The notes beneath the pieces were generated by a model, which worked only from the letters and a program-made list of their open reading frames with translations, had not been told where the DNA came from and searched no databases. Positions 35,875 through 45,020 of a stretch of DNA of 64,000 bases are shown one piece after another. The DNA lies in contig NZ_JBHLWM010000001.1 of assembly GCF_042432815.1 (NCBI RefSeq), forward strand, positions 1,054,001-1,118,000. Reading direction: 5' to 3'. The stretch comes from Rhodopseudomonas telluris. GTDB lineage: Bacteria; Pseudomonadota; Alphaproteobacteria; Rhizobiales; Xanthobacteraceae. Each line of letters opens with the position of its first letter. The stretch's first letter is position 1. The translations under genes were made by a program, and so were the position numbers.

Positions 35875-38208
35875 TCAGAAGTCCACCGTCATCGACAGCC
35901 ACAGCGTGCGCGGCATGCCGAGGATCAGGTAGCCGGACGGGTTGGCGGTCCAGTAGCGCTTGTCGGCGATGTTGGTCAGGCTGGCCCGGAACGTGGTCGG
36001 CCGACCGCCTAACTTGGTGAAATAGCGGGCGCCAATGTCGAACGAGGTCCAGCTCGGCACGTCCTGCAGATTGTCCGCCGTCACATAGGCCTTGCTGGTG
36101 TAGACCGCGCGCGCGGTGGCGGTGAGGCCGGGCACGAACGGCGTGTCCCACTCGACGCCGAGATTGCCCTGCAGGTCCGGCGCCGCGATCGCGTGGTTGC
36201 CGTCGTTGAGATGTCCCGCGGTCTGGGTCAGCCTGGCGTCCAGCCAGGTCACGCCGCCGAGGATGCGGACGCCGGTCGCGACCTCGCCGAACGTCGTCAG
36301 TTCGATGCCGCGGTTCCTCTGCTCGCCGTCGAGGCCGAAGATCCTGGTGACCGGATCGAGCACGCCGTTCGGCTGACTGATCTGGAATGCCGCGAGAGTG
36401 GCGCCGAACCGGCCGAAATCCAGCTTGGTGCCGACCTCGTATTGCTTGCTCTTGAACGGCGCGAACACCTGATTGATGTTGGCGGCGCCGGACGGCGGCG
36501 TCGGCCCCGGCGACAGGCCTTCGATGTAGCTGGCATAGAGCGACAGGTACTGCAGTGGTCGCACCACCAGGGCGACCGACGGCGAGGTCGCGCTCTGATC
36601 GTAGGCCGACGTGGTGATGCCGGTGATCGGTGCGTAGCTGTCCGACACCACCTGCTGCTGGCGGACCCCGACCGTCAGTTGCACTGCGCCGTTCAGGACC
36701 GACAGCGTGTCGGCGGCCCCGACGCTGCGCAGCAGCAGCTTGTTGGCCTTGCTCTCCGGGAAGGTCGCCACGGGCGTGCCCGGTCCGGGCAGCATGGTCG
36801 GGGCGTAGATGTTGGTGAGGTAGTTGCCGTAGCGGGTCTGCCCGAGCCAGCTGGTCTGCGTCAGCGCCGAGCCGCTGACCACGACCTCATGGTCGATCGG
36901 CCCGGTGGTGAAGCGCGACCGCACGCCCGCTTCGCCGGAAATGGCGTCGGACTTGCCGGTCTGGAACGTCGAGGTCGATTGCGCATCGCCGGCCGAATTG
37001 AGAATGGTCGGGCCCGGCGACTCGCGCTTGTCGAAGCCGAACAAATTGCCGCCGATCGCGCCGAACACCGTGACGTCGGGCGTCAGATCGTACTCGGCGC
37101 GGGTCATGCCGGTAACGCTCCGCGAGCGCGAGTAGTCGAACGGCTGGGACAAGTTGATGCGCGGATCGGGCGCTGCCGGCACGACGATGCCCGGAACCGG
37201 GCCGTAGCCGCGGGTGCCGGACTTGAGCCAATCGTCCTGATAGATCAGATCGGCAGACCACCTGAAGCGTTCGCTGCGATAGTCGACGCCGAGCGAGCCG
37301 GCGCCGTCGCGGATCGACTGCCCGTCGATCGCCGGCCAGCCGCCCTCGAACGCGCCATTGGCGCGCACGCCCCACTCTTTCTGGTCGCCGTAGCGGCGCG
37401 AGACGTCGAGGCTGTTGGTGAAGCGCGCATCCGACATATAGCCGGCCGTGTAGCGGGTCAGCGGATCGTCTTCGGCGAGCTTGGTCACGACATTGACGTT
37501 GCCGCCGACGGAGCCGCGCGGCGACATCCCGTACAGAAAGCTGGCAGGCCCCTTCAGCAGCTCGATGCGCGCGATCGGTGCCGGGTTGATGCGATAGTTC
37601 GGCACCAGGCCGTACAGCCCGTTCAGTGCGAAATCGCTGTTGTCGACGCGGAAGCCGCGAATCGTCAGCGCGTCGTATCGGTTGCCGGCGCCGATCGCCG
37701 CGCGGACCGACGGGTCGCTGTTGGTCAGCACTTCGGCGACGCTGGTGGCCTGCTGATCGCGAATGGTCTGGTCGGTGTAGCTGGTCAGGCTGAACGGCGT
37801 CGCCATGTAGTCCTTGTTGCCGAGCAGCCCGAGATGGGCACCGCGCGCGACCTGGCCGCCCGCGTAGCTGGACGGAATGGCCGAACGCTGTGCGCCGAGC
37901 GACGGCACCGGCGCTGCGGCGACATCGTTGCGGGTCGCCCGCCCGCGCGGCGCAGCCGGCTGAGCCGTCGCAGCCGGCTTGCGCTGAGTTCGCGCGACGG
38001 CCCGCCGCCGGGCCGGGGCATCGACGACGACCGACGGCAGCGCCTGACCTTCCGGCGACGCGGGGCGGCCGGCCGCAACGGCCGGACTTGGGGGAGCGGA
38101 GTCGATCGGACCTGTTTGTTGAGCGTGCGCCACCTGCGCTGTCAGCAGGATCGAAACGCAGGCGAGAGGGAGTGCCGCTGCGCGCGGTCGATTCAGGTCG
38201 TTGAACAT
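35875..38208 (-). CDS. TonB-dependent siderophore receptor
   Basis: 777 residues. A signal peptide (1-29, ending AHAQ) and a Pro/Ala-rich spacer lead to the plug domain (about 120-260: YTDQTIRDQQATSVAEVL, TIRGFRVDN, RIELLKGPASFLYG) and a 22-strand barrel ending in the C-terminal aromatic TLWLSMTVDF, required for outer-membrane assembly. The plug most resembles FhuE/FpvA-type ferric-siderophore receptors. I see no Fur, Irr or cobalamin-riboswitch element upstream. The start ATG 38208 has GGGGACGG before it. No TonB or siderophore permease is in the window. Confidence 0.9.
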   Translation of the reverse strand: MFNDLNRPRAAALPLACVSILLTAQVAHAQQTGPIDSAPPSPAVAAGRPASPEGQALPSVVVDAPARRRAVARTQRKPAATAQPAAPRGRATRNDVAAAPVPSLGAQRSAIPSSYAGGQVARGAHLGLLGNKDYMATPFSLTSYTDQTIRDQQATSVAEVLTNSDPSVRAAIGAGNRYDALTIRGFRVDNSDFALNGLYGLVPNYRINPAPIARIELLKGPASFLYGMSPRGSVGGNVNVVTKLAEDDPLTRYTAGYMSDARFTNSLDVSRRYGDQKEWGVRANGAFEGGWPAIDGQSIRDGAGSLGVDYRSERFRWSADLIYQDDWLKSGTRGYGPVPGIVVPAAPDPRINLSQPFDYSRSRSVTGMTRAEYDLTPDVTVFGAIGGNLFGFDKRESPGPTILNSAGDAQSTSTFQTGKSDAISGEAGVRSRFTTGPIDHEVVVSGSALTQTSWLGQTRYGNYLTNIYAPTMLPGPGTPVATFPESKANKLLLRSVGAADTLSVLNGAVQLTVGVRQQQVVSDSYAPITGITTSAYDQSATSPSVALVVRPLQYLSLYASYIEGLSPGPTPPSGAANINQVFAPFKSKQYEVGTKLDFGRFGATLAAFQISQPNGVLDPVTRIFGLDGEQRNRGIELTTFGEVATGVRILGGVTWLDARLTQTAGHLNDGNHAIAAPDLQGNLGVEWDTPFVPGLTATARAVYTSKAYVTADNLQDVPSWTSFDIGARYFTKLGGRPTTFRASLTNIADKRYWTANPSGYLILGMPRTLWLSMTVDF

Positions 38209-38307
38209 GCCGTCCCCAGGGGTGGTTTCTTGGTGCGTGATTGCGGCGCGATCGATCAGCAGTGATCGGTCACGTCGTTCGCGCGCACGCTAAGCAGGGC
38301 GGCAGGC

Positions 38308-38326
38308 AGCCCCTAATAGAGGGGCT
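38308..38326 (-). other. Hairpin between the SGNH hydrolase and TonB receptor genes
   Basis: A perfect 7-bp stem AGCCCCT / AGGGGCT with a 5-base loop. There is no T-run, so it is either a weak end signal for the SGNH gene or a leader structure of the receptor gene. Confidence 0.35.
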
Positions 38327-38449
38327 CCAGTTGAGACGGCTTCTTGGATTGAACGCGAGGGTTGGAAATCCCGGCGCCGAGACGGCATCCGGGAAAGGGA
38401 CCCGATGTCCCGGTGACCGGGCGGTCGGGCGCCCTGATATCCGAAGTTG

Positions 38450-40459
38450 TTAGCGGTCGTTGCGCGCCGGTGGCGGCAGCGGCTGGCTGGTGACTTCGGG
38501 GCCGGGCTGCAGCGACAGCACCGATTCGGCCGCCGGCAGCGCGGCGTCGGCCATCGCGGCATGGCCTTCGGCGGAGGGGTGGATGGCGCCGCCATAGACC
38601 GCAGACACCACGCCCCAGGTGGCGTCGTGAATGTCGGCGGGCTGGATTGCGGCGGGCAGCCCCTGCGGGAAGGTCATCGCGGCGAAGTAGCTGTCGTTGG
38701 CGTCGCGGATCCAGCGCGCGCGCGGCAGATAGGCGCGGAAGTTGCTGGCGCCGGCGCCGCAGGCCATCGGCGAATTCGCCGCGGCGACGATGTCGCTGGT
38801 GAAGCTGTCACCGCGCGGCGAGAAGCAGGCGCGGTCGAATTCCGGATCGGTTTCGGCGCGAGCGCAGAAGCCGTGATTGGCGAAAGTTCGCTGATGCGCG
38901 TCGACGAAGGTCATCGCGTCCGCGGACGGATCGCGGCACAGCACGCCGCCGGTGCATTGCGCCAGATCCTTCAGCCGCGGCAGGAATTCATTGTCGACGA
39001 AGGAAGCGACCGCCGCCAGCCGGTTGGGATCGGCGCTGAACGAGGGATGCACGTCGAAGCCGCCGGGGCCGCCGGGGCAGGGCACGCCGCGGTTCGCCAA
39101 CGCCGGATTGGCGTAGGTGACGTAGACGACGCGCGACATGTCATCGACCAGGCCTTTGAAGGCCTCGCGCATCTTGGCGAAATTCTGCGGGAGTTGCCGC
39201 GTCAGCGTGTTGCGCGATTCCTCGATCGAGCCGATCACGCCGGAGCGGCGGAAGATGCCGCGCTCGGTCGGGCTGTCGACGATGACGTCGGCGACGAGGC
39301 CGGAGAAGTTGATGTCGTTGGCGCCGACCGACAGCAGCACCAGATCGAGCCCGCGCTGCGGCTGGCGCTTGCGGGCGGCGGCGAGCGCCTCGCGCAGTTC
39401 GGCGATCTGGCCGTTGACGCTGCCCGGGCAGTTGGTGCCGGACTTGGTGCGGAAGCATTCGCGGGCGCGCTGCGAGCCGAACAACCCCTCCTGGATCGTC
39501 GCGCCCGTGCAGGCCAGCGGCAAATAGGTGACGGCGATATGCGGATGCCGGACCGCGAGCGCCAGCGCGGTGCGGGTCTGATAGCTGTACAGCGAACGGT
39601 GGCAGGCAGCGTTGAACCAGGTCGCCGAATAGCGCTGCCAGTTGGCCAGCGTGTCCGGCGCCTCGCAGGCGCGGCCGCCTTTGAAGCCGGCGCGGCTCGG
39701 CCGGTAGAACTGGCCGGCGGTGGCGCCGACAGTGCCGATGCCGAGATAGGACCGATAGCAGAAGCCCTCGTCGGATAGCGCGATCGGCCGGTCCGGGTTG
39801 CCTTCGCCGGCGCCGATCGAGTCACCCAGCCCGGCGATGAAGAAGTCGCGCACCGCGATCTCGGTCGAGACCCGCAGCGGTGCGTCGGCGCCGCTGGTGA
39901 CATCGACCGTCGCGACGGTGGGCTTGCCGTAGCGGGCGCGGAAATTGATCGGCTCGGCGCAGTCCTGGGTGGCGGGGCGCGGGCCGTCGCCGTCGTCGAA
40001 AACCCATGCGCAGATCGCGCCGACCGGGATCGCGCCGGTCAGCCGCACCGTTACGGGGTGCTCGGTCGGGGTGAGGTAGCTCTCTTTGACGCCGTCGCGG
40101 GTGCAGGGTTCGTTGACCCGGCCGGTCAGGTCGATGCACAGCCGGTTGACGACGTTGCGGGCCCAGCCGCGGCCTTCGCTCTGCAGCCCGAGCGCCTGCT
40201 CGGATGCCAGCACGGTCAGTCCGTTCAGCGACTCGGCCTGTTCGCGGAAGTCCCGCTCCTCGCGAAACAGCCGGAAGCGGTTGCGCACCTCCCAGACGAT
40301 CTGCATCGAGCCGTCGGTGACCGGCACGGCCGCAGCGGGAGCAGCCGAAGGAGCAACTGGCGGCGCGAGCTGCGTCTGTGCCGAAGCCGGCAGCGACACG
40401 AGGCTGGCGAGAAACGCGACCAGCGCCAGCAGGCGGAATGGGGACATCGTGGTGACCAT
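38450..40459 (-). CDS. Secreted SGNH/GDSL-type hydrolase with long N-terminal region
   Basis: 669 residues. A signal peptide (ends near PASAQ) is followed by about 180 residues of beta-rich sequence with conserved cysteines, then an SGNH hydrolase core: GLGDSIGAGEGN (nucleophile Ser near 212), VGANDINFSG (near 380) and HPSAEGHAAM (catalytic His near 628). SGNH enzymes are esterases, lipases or acyltransferases; the large insertions between blocks and the paired cysteines fit a periplasmic or extracellular enzyme. The substrate is unknown. ATG 40447 is an alternative start. Confidence 0.8.
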   Translation of the reverse strand: MVTTMSPFRLLALVAFLASLVSLPASAQTQLAPPVAPSAAPAAAVPVTDGSMQIVWEVRNRFRLFREERDFREQAESLNGLTVLASEQALGLQSEGRGWARNVVNRLCIDLTGRVNEPCTRDGVKESYLTPTEHPVTVRLTGAIPVGAICAWVFDDGDGPRPATQDCAEPINFRARYGKPTVATVDVTSGADAPLRVSTEIAVRDFFIAGLGDSIGAGEGNPDRPIALSDEGFCYRSYLGIGTVGATAGQFYRPSRAGFKGGRACEAPDTLANWQRYSATWFNAACHRSLYSYQTRTALALAVRHPHIAVTYLPLACTGATIQEGLFGSQRARECFRTKSGTNCPGSVNGQIAELREALAAARKRQPQRGLDLVLLSVGANDINFSGLVADVIVDSPTERGIFRRSGVIGSIEESRNTLTRQLPQNFAKMREAFKGLVDDMSRVVYVTYANPALANRGVPCPGGPGGFDVHPSFSADPNRLAAVASFVDNEFLPRLKDLAQCTGGVLCRDPSADAMTFVDAHQRTFANHGFCARAETDPEFDRACFSPRGDSFTSDIVAAANSPMACGAGASNFRAYLPRARWIRDANDSYFAAMTFPQGLPAAIQPADIHDATWGVVSAVYGGAIHPSAEGHAAMADAALPAAESVLSLQPGPEVTSQPLPPPARNDR

Positions 40460-40534
40460 GAGGCGAATGACGCTTCCGATAAGGCGGAAATATGAGCGTT
40501 GTGCCCCGCCGCGAAAACCGCCTTTGGTCTGTGG

Positions 40535-41608
40535 TCAGAGCTTTTGCGAACGTTGCGCGACCTGGCGGACGGTGGCGGCGGTCGCTGCGGCGATCGGGTG
40601 GCCGTTGCCGGTCGCGGCACGCTTTTCCTGCCAGGGCTTGACCACGCTGAGCCACAGCTCGCGGACGCCCATGATCGAGATCGCGATGCCGAACGGCAGC
40701 AGGAAGTACAGCACGCGGTAGATCAACAGCGTGGCGATCACGTCCTCGCGGGCGAACATCGGCAGCGCCACCAGCACCGCGGCATCGAACACGCCCAGCG
40801 AGCCCGGCGCGTGGCTGGCGAAGCCGAGCAGGGTGGCGAGGATGAACACCACCGCCAGCGAGACGTAGTCGATATACGGCTCGGACGGCATCAACAGATA
40901 CATCGCCAGCGCGCAGAAGCCGAGATCGACGACGCCGATCAGCACCTGCACCAGCGTCAGCCGGGCCGACGGCAGCACCACCTTCCAGCCGTTCTGGCCG
41001 AGCTCGCGGCGTTTCTTGCCGGTCGCCAGCCAGACGAAATAGGCGGCGATGCCGGCGAGGCAGGCGAGGCCGATCAGCTGATTGATCCGGTCGGGCAGCA
41101 GATCCATCGCGCTGGCGGCGGCCGGATGCCAGATCATGCCGATGCCGAGCACGAACAGATTGCCGAGCCAGAACGTGAGCCCGGAGATGAAGCAGATCTT
41201 GGCGACGTCGATCGCCGACAGGCCGTAGTCCGAATAGATCCGGAACCGGATCGCGCCGCCGGTGAACACGGTGGCGCCGAGATTGTGGCCGATCACGTAG
41301 GAGCAGAACGCCGACATCGCGGCGATGCGATATGGGACGTGCAGCTTGCCGATCGTGCGCAGGGCAAAGAAGTCGTAGAACGTGAGTGTGCAGAATGCGC
41401 CGACCACGCACAATGCGGCGAGCCCGATCTGCGACGGCGCGACGTTGGTCAGCGCGGTCACGAGCTTATTGTGATCCAAACCCTTGAGGTTGTGGATGAG
41501 CGAGTAGATCGCAAAGCCGACGATCAGGATACTGGCGACGACGCCGACCCGCTTCCAGCCGACATAGGTTTTAAAGCCACGCCCCAGCGCGCTCAGCAGT
41601 CGATGCAT
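40535..41608 (-). CDS. Multi-pass membrane protein, lysylphosphatidylglycerol-synthase TM (flippase-like) family
   Basis: 357 residues with eight or so membrane helices. SYVIGHNLGATVFTGGAIRFRIY and LGFASHAPGSLGVFDAAVL are the conserved core motifs of the LPG_synthase_TM / UPF0104 family (PF03706), the lipid-flipping half of MprF. The catalytic aminoacyl-transferase domain of MprF is absent, so it is probably a stand-alone lipid or polyprenyl-glycan flippase. ATG 41608 gives MHRLLSALGRG; the frame open to 42067 lacks similarity. Confidence 0.8.
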   Translation of the reverse strand: MHRLLSALGRGFKTYVGWKRVGVVASILIVGFAIYSLIHNLKGLDHNKLVTALTNVAPSQIGLAALCVVGAFCTLTFYDFFALRTIGKLHVPYRIAAMSAFCSYVIGHNLGATVFTGGAIRFRIYSDYGLSAIDVAKICFISGLTFWLGNLFVLGIGMIWHPAAASAMDLLPDRINQLIGLACLAGIAAYFVWLATGKKRRELGQNGWKVVLPSARLTLVQVLIGVVDLGFCALAMYLLMPSEPYIDYVSLAVVFILATLLGFASHAPGSLGVFDAAVLVALPMFAREDVIATLLIYRVLYFLLPFGIAISIMGVRELWLSVVKPWQEKRAATGNGHPIAAATAATVRQVAQRSQKL

Positions 41609-42002
41609 TCGTCCTCCCGGCGGGGCGGCAACGCGACGGGCGCCGCCAGCAGCACGGCCTGACACTCGGCACCCGACAAACTCATCCGCGAAAATCCTTA
41701 GGGCATAAACGCCCTGGCACGCAATCCGGCCGACATCTTGCGAAACCATCCATGGAGCGGAGGGCGCAGCCGGCCCTTGACGTGGCGCAAAGGAGCTGGT
41801 CCGCCGCGGCATGGCGGCCCTCGGCGTCGGACAGCTCTCACCTGCGGCACTGATATAGGACGCCGTGCGCTGCCGCGCCATTGCCCTCAGGCTGATGCCG
41901 GGCGGGCGGAACGGGTGCTTGCGCGGCTGGTTAACCCCGCGTCCGGAACGAGCAGCAAGCGCGGCCCCGGGCCGCCTTGTTCCAACCCAGAGAGGCCATG
42001 CA

Positions 42003-42509
42003 ATGGGACTTTTCACTAAAGACATCAAGACCATGGACGATCTGTTCGTGCACCAGCTGCAGGACATTTATTACGCCGAGAAACAACTCGTGAAGGCGCT
42101 GCCGAAGATGGCCGACCAAGCCACCGATCCGATGCTCAAGCAGGGCTTCATGACCCATCTCGAGGAAACCCGGGGCCACGTGAAGCGGCTTGAGCAGGTT
42201 TTCGAAATGCACGGCACCAAGGCCAAGGCGGTCGATTGCCCGGCGATCGACGGCATCATCGAGGAAGCCGAAGAAACCGCCGGCGAGGTCGAGGACAAGA
42301 CGGTGCTGGATGCGGCGCTGATCAACGCGGCGCAGGCCGCCGAGCACTACGAGATCGTGCGCTACGGCAGCCTGGTGGCATGGGCGAAACGCTTGGGCCG
42401 CAACGACTGCGCTGCGGTTCTGCAGAAGACGCTCGACGAAGAAAAAGCAACCGACAAGAAGCTGACGACGCTCGCCGAAGGATCGATCAATATCCGCGCG
42501 GCGGGCTAA
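42003..42509 (+). CDS. YciF/DUF892 ferritin-like protein
   Basis: 168 residues. The N-terminus MGLFTKDIKTMDDLFVHQLQDIYYAEKQLVKALPKM and the helices with EETRGHVKRLEQVF and AAEHYEIVRYGSL carry the Glu/His ligands of the diiron, ferritin-like YciF family (PF05974), a stress-linked group of unknown reaction. GAGAGG precedes the ATG. It is monocistronic: a perfect terminator follows 30 bp after the stop. Confidence 0.92.
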   Translation: MGLFTKDIKTMDDLFVHQLQDIYYAEKQLVKALPKMADQATDPMLKQGFMTHLEETRGHVKRLEQVFEMHGTKAKAVDCPAIDGIIEEAEETAGEVEDKTVLDAALINAAQAAEHYEIVRYGSLVAWAKRLGRNDCAAVLQKTLDEEKATDKKLTTLAEGSINIRAAG

Positions 42510-42538
42510 GCGACCGAGTTGCTAACAAGGATGAGGCT

Positions 42539-42570
42539 AAACGCCGCGCAGGGGACTGCGCGGCGTTTTT
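42539..42570 (+). terminator. Rho-independent terminator after the DUF892 gene
   Basis: AAACGCCGCGCAG and CTGCGCGGCGTTT pair perfectly over a 4-base loop, with the T-run built into the 3' arm (GTTTTT). Confidence 0.95.
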
Positions 42571-42662
42571 CCGCGCCCGCGAGCATCGGTCGCGTGTCAG
42601 CGAAGTAATACGACAACGCGATGACAACTGATCGTTGTGCCGCGGGACTTGGTAGCGGCAAG

Positions 42663-42974
42663 TTAGAAGCGCTCGGGCCGAACCACCGCGATATCCGAGA
42701 CGGTGACGAAACCGATCTGGTGTGACACCAGCGTGAACACGGCATCCATCACTGCGTCGAGTTTCGCGGCGTCCACGATGGTGATCAGCATCACCATCTG
42801 GGACGCGGTACCGACCTGACCTTCGGCGGTCCAATCGCCGTCGCGGCCATGGCCGGCCAGGATCGGCACCACCGACCAGCCGGTCACGCCGGTCTCGTCC
42901 AGCTTGGTCGTGATCCGCCGCAGCAGCGGGGCTTCGACCACGATCTCGATACGCTTCTTGGGAAAGGTCTGCAT
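42663..42974 (-). CDS. sbtB: SbtB-like PII-family regulator
   Basis: 103 residues, PII-like fold: FPKKRIEIVVEAPLLRRITTKLDETGVTGWSVVPILAGHG is the first beta-alpha-beta unit with the start of the T-loop, and VMLITIVDAAKLDAVMDAVF the second. It is encoded 26 bp after an SbtA-type transporter, the usual arrangement. SbtB proteins bind adenine nucleotides and regulate the bicarbonate transporter in cyanobacteria; the same role is likely here. Confidence 0.85.
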   Translation of the reverse strand: MQTFPKKRIEIVVEAPLLRRITTKLDETGVTGWSVVPILAGHGRDGDWTAEGQVGTASQMVMLITIVDAAKLDAVMDAVFTLVSHQIGFVTVSDIAVVRPERF

Positions 42975-43000
42975 GGCTGAGTCTCCAGTAGCTGCAGCGG

Positions 43001-43969
43001 TCACGGCGCGATCCGGGTGGCGAAGGCGATGTAGAGCGGAATGCCGGCGAGCAGGTTGAACGGGAAGGTGATGCCGAGCGAGAGCGTCAGCGCCACCGCC
43101 GGATTGGCCTGCGGCAGCGCCAGCCGCATCGCCGCCGGCACGGCGATGTAGGAGGCGGACGCCGCCAGCGTGATCAGCACTGCGGTACTGCCGGCCGACA
43201 GGCCGATCAGCCAGGCCAGCGCGGCGCCCAGCGTGCCGCCGATCAGCGGCATCGCCACGCCGAAGATCGTCACCGGCAGCGACAGGTGCCGCCGGCCCTG
43301 CGCCAAGCCGCGCCCTGCGACCAGCCCCATGTCGAGCAGGAACAGGCACAGCACGCCGGCGAACGGGTCGCTGAGGAACGGTTTGACCATCGCGGCACCG
43401 CGCGCGCCGGTCAGCGCGCCGATCACGAAGGCGCCGAGCAGGATGACGATCGAGCCGTTCAGCGCCACCTCGCGCAGCAGCGTGCCGCGGCTCTGGCCGT
43501 CCGGGTCCGCCTTGCCGCGCGCGATCAGCAGCGCGGCGAGGATCGCCGGCGTCTCCATCGCGGCGCCGACCGCCACCATGTAGCCGTCCCAGGCGATGCC
43601 GAGCTGCCCCAGCATGCCGGTGACAGCCACGAAGGTGACGGCGGAGATGGAGCCGTAGTGTGCGGCCACTGCCGCGGCGTTGACGGCGTCGAGGCGGGTC
43701 ACGGCGCGCAGGATCAGATAGGCCAGGAACGGCGTCACGAATGACAGCGCGACGCCGGCCGCGATGGCGGCGATCATCGTGCCGTCGACGCCCTGATGCG
43801 CGACCTCGACGCCGCCGCGAAATCCGATCGACATCAGCAAGTACAGCGCCAGGAGTTTTGCCACCGGCTCCGGGATCGACAGATCCGAACGCGCGAGCGC
43901 GGCGGCGACGCCGAGCACGAAGAACAACACCATCGGCGAGAGTAGATTTTGGAATGCGAGATCCAGCAT
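43001..43969 (-). CDS. sbtA: SbtA-like sodium-dependent bicarbonate transporter
   Basis: 322 residues with about ten membrane segments in two inverted halves; LLMSIGFRGGVEVA, AAHYGSISAVTFVA and ETPAILAALL are typical of the SbtA (DUF897) family. In cyanobacteria SbtA imports bicarbonate with sodium. The ATG 43969 has AAAGGGGG upstream. It forms an operon with sbtB and is divergent from a LysR gene. In a CO2-fixing phototroph without carboxysomes it could feed Calvin-cycle or carboxylase reactions (inference). Confidence 0.88.
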   Translation of the reverse strand: MLDLAFQNLLSPMVLFFVLGVAAALARSDLSIPEPVAKLLALYLLMSIGFRGGVEVAHQGVDGTMIAAIAAGVALSFVTPFLAYLILRAVTRLDAVNAAAVAAHYGSISAVTFVAVTGMLGQLGIAWDGYMVAVGAAMETPAILAALLIARGKADPDGQSRGTLLREVALNGSIVILLGAFVIGALTGARGAAMVKPFLSDPFAGVLCLFLLDMGLVAGRGLAQGRRHLSLPVTIFGVAMPLIGGTLGAALAWLIGLSAGSTAVLITLAASASYIAVPAAMRLALPQANPAVALTLSLGITFPFNLLAGIPLYIAFATRIAP

Positions 43970-44100
43970 GTCGGCCCCCTTTGCCGGGCGCACGCAGCCG
44001 TCCCGCGGCTCGGTGGGAGCGCAGGCAGGGTAGGGCGCGCGGCGACGTGAAGCCCGCGGTGCGCGGGCGGGGCGGAACCTAGGTGCGCTTGCAGCATCTT

Positions 44101-44137
44101 TGAAATTGATTGTAGAAACTTCTATCATTGCATTTCA
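44101..44137. promoter_or_regulatory. Nested inverted repeat, probable LysR operator
   Basis: TAGAA-AC-TTCTA (44113-44124) lies inside a wider symmetry of TGAAAT (44101) and ATTTCA (44132). The stretch also fits T-N11-A boxes of LysR proteins. It lies in the gap between divergent sbtA and the LysR gene, just before the LysR start, where autoregulation plus activation of sbtAB would be expected. Confidence 0.65.
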
Positions 44138-44151
44138 CAATGGTTCGAACG

Positions 44152-45009
44152 ATGCCGCGCCCTCTGCTCAATCTCGACCTCGATCTGGTGCGGGCGTTTG
44201 TCGCCATCGCCACGCTCGGCAATTTCACCCGCGCGGCGGAATCGCTGCGGCGTCAGCAGTCGACGGTTTCGCTGCAGCTGCAGCGGCTGGAGGATGCGCT
44301 CGGGCGCAGGCTGCTCGAGCGCAATCCGCGCAGCGTCCGGCTGACCCCGGAGGGCGAGATGTTTCTGGCGCATGCGCGCCGTCTGCTCGACGTCAACGAC
44401 GAGCTGGTCGCGCGCGTCACCGAGCCGGCGCTGCACGGCGTGGTGCGGCTGGGCACGCCGGAGGACTTTGCCACGCGGCATCTGCCGGACGTGCTGTCGC
44501 GCTTCGCCCGGGCTTATCCGGCGGTGGCGCTGGAAGTGACCTGCGATCTGACGCTGCACGTCATCGACGGCTTCCGGAAAGGCAGCTTCGATTTGGCGCT
44601 GATCAAGCGCGAGCGGGTCGGCGAGGCCGCCGGCATCCGGGTCTGGCGCGAGCCGCTGGTGTGGGTGGCAGGCGAACCAGGACCGCAGGAGCGCGAGGGG
44701 CCGCTGCCGCTGGTGGTGTCGCCGAGCCCCTGCGTGTATCGCAAGCGCGCCACCGAGGCGCTCGACAAGGCGCGCAAGCCGTGGCGGATCGCCTATACCT
44801 GCGGCTCGCTCGCCGGCTCATTGGCCGCTGTGCGCGGCGGGCTCGGCGTCACCGTGCTGCCCAAGGACATGGTGCCGGACGATCTGCACGTGATCGACGG
44901 CGGCCCGCTGCCGAACCTCAAGGATACCGAGATCGCGCTGCTGCAGCGCGACCGGCTGTCGCTGCCGGCGCAGCGGCTGAAGGAGCATATCGTCCGGTCG
45001 CTGGGTTAG
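44152..45009 (+). CDS. LysR-family transcriptional regulator
   Basis: 285 residues. The N-terminal winged helix (NLDLDLVRAFVAIATLGNFTRAAESLRRQQSTVSLQLQRLEDALGRRLLER) is canonical; the C-terminal part is the periplasmic-binding-protein-like effector domain. ATG 44152 fits the family; ATG 44140 is also in frame. Its position opposite sbtAB and the palindrome at 44101-44137 suggest that it controls bicarbonate uptake, as CbbR/CcmR-type LysR proteins control carbon genes. The link is inferred. Confidence 0.88.
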   Translation: MPRPLLNLDLDLVRAFVAIATLGNFTRAAESLRRQQSTVSLQLQRLEDALGRRLLERNPRSVRLTPEGEMFLAHARRLLDVNDELVARVTEPALHGVVRLGTPEDFATRHLPDVLSRFARAYPAVALEVTCDLTLHVIDGFRKGSFDLALIKRERVGEAAGIRVWREPLVWVAGEPGPQEREGPLPLVVSPSPCVYRKRATEALDKARKPWRIAYTCGSLAGSLAAVRGGLGVTVLPKDMVPDDLHVIDGGPLPNLKDTEIALLQRDRLSLPAQRLKEHIVRSLG

Positions 45010-45020
45010 GCGGCGCGGGG

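Noticed and set aside
38209..38449. Cobalamin riboswitch or Fur/Irr box upstream of the TonB receptor
   Set aside because: I looked for the B12-box pattern and for inverted AT-rich iron boxes and found neither; only a short hairpin is present.
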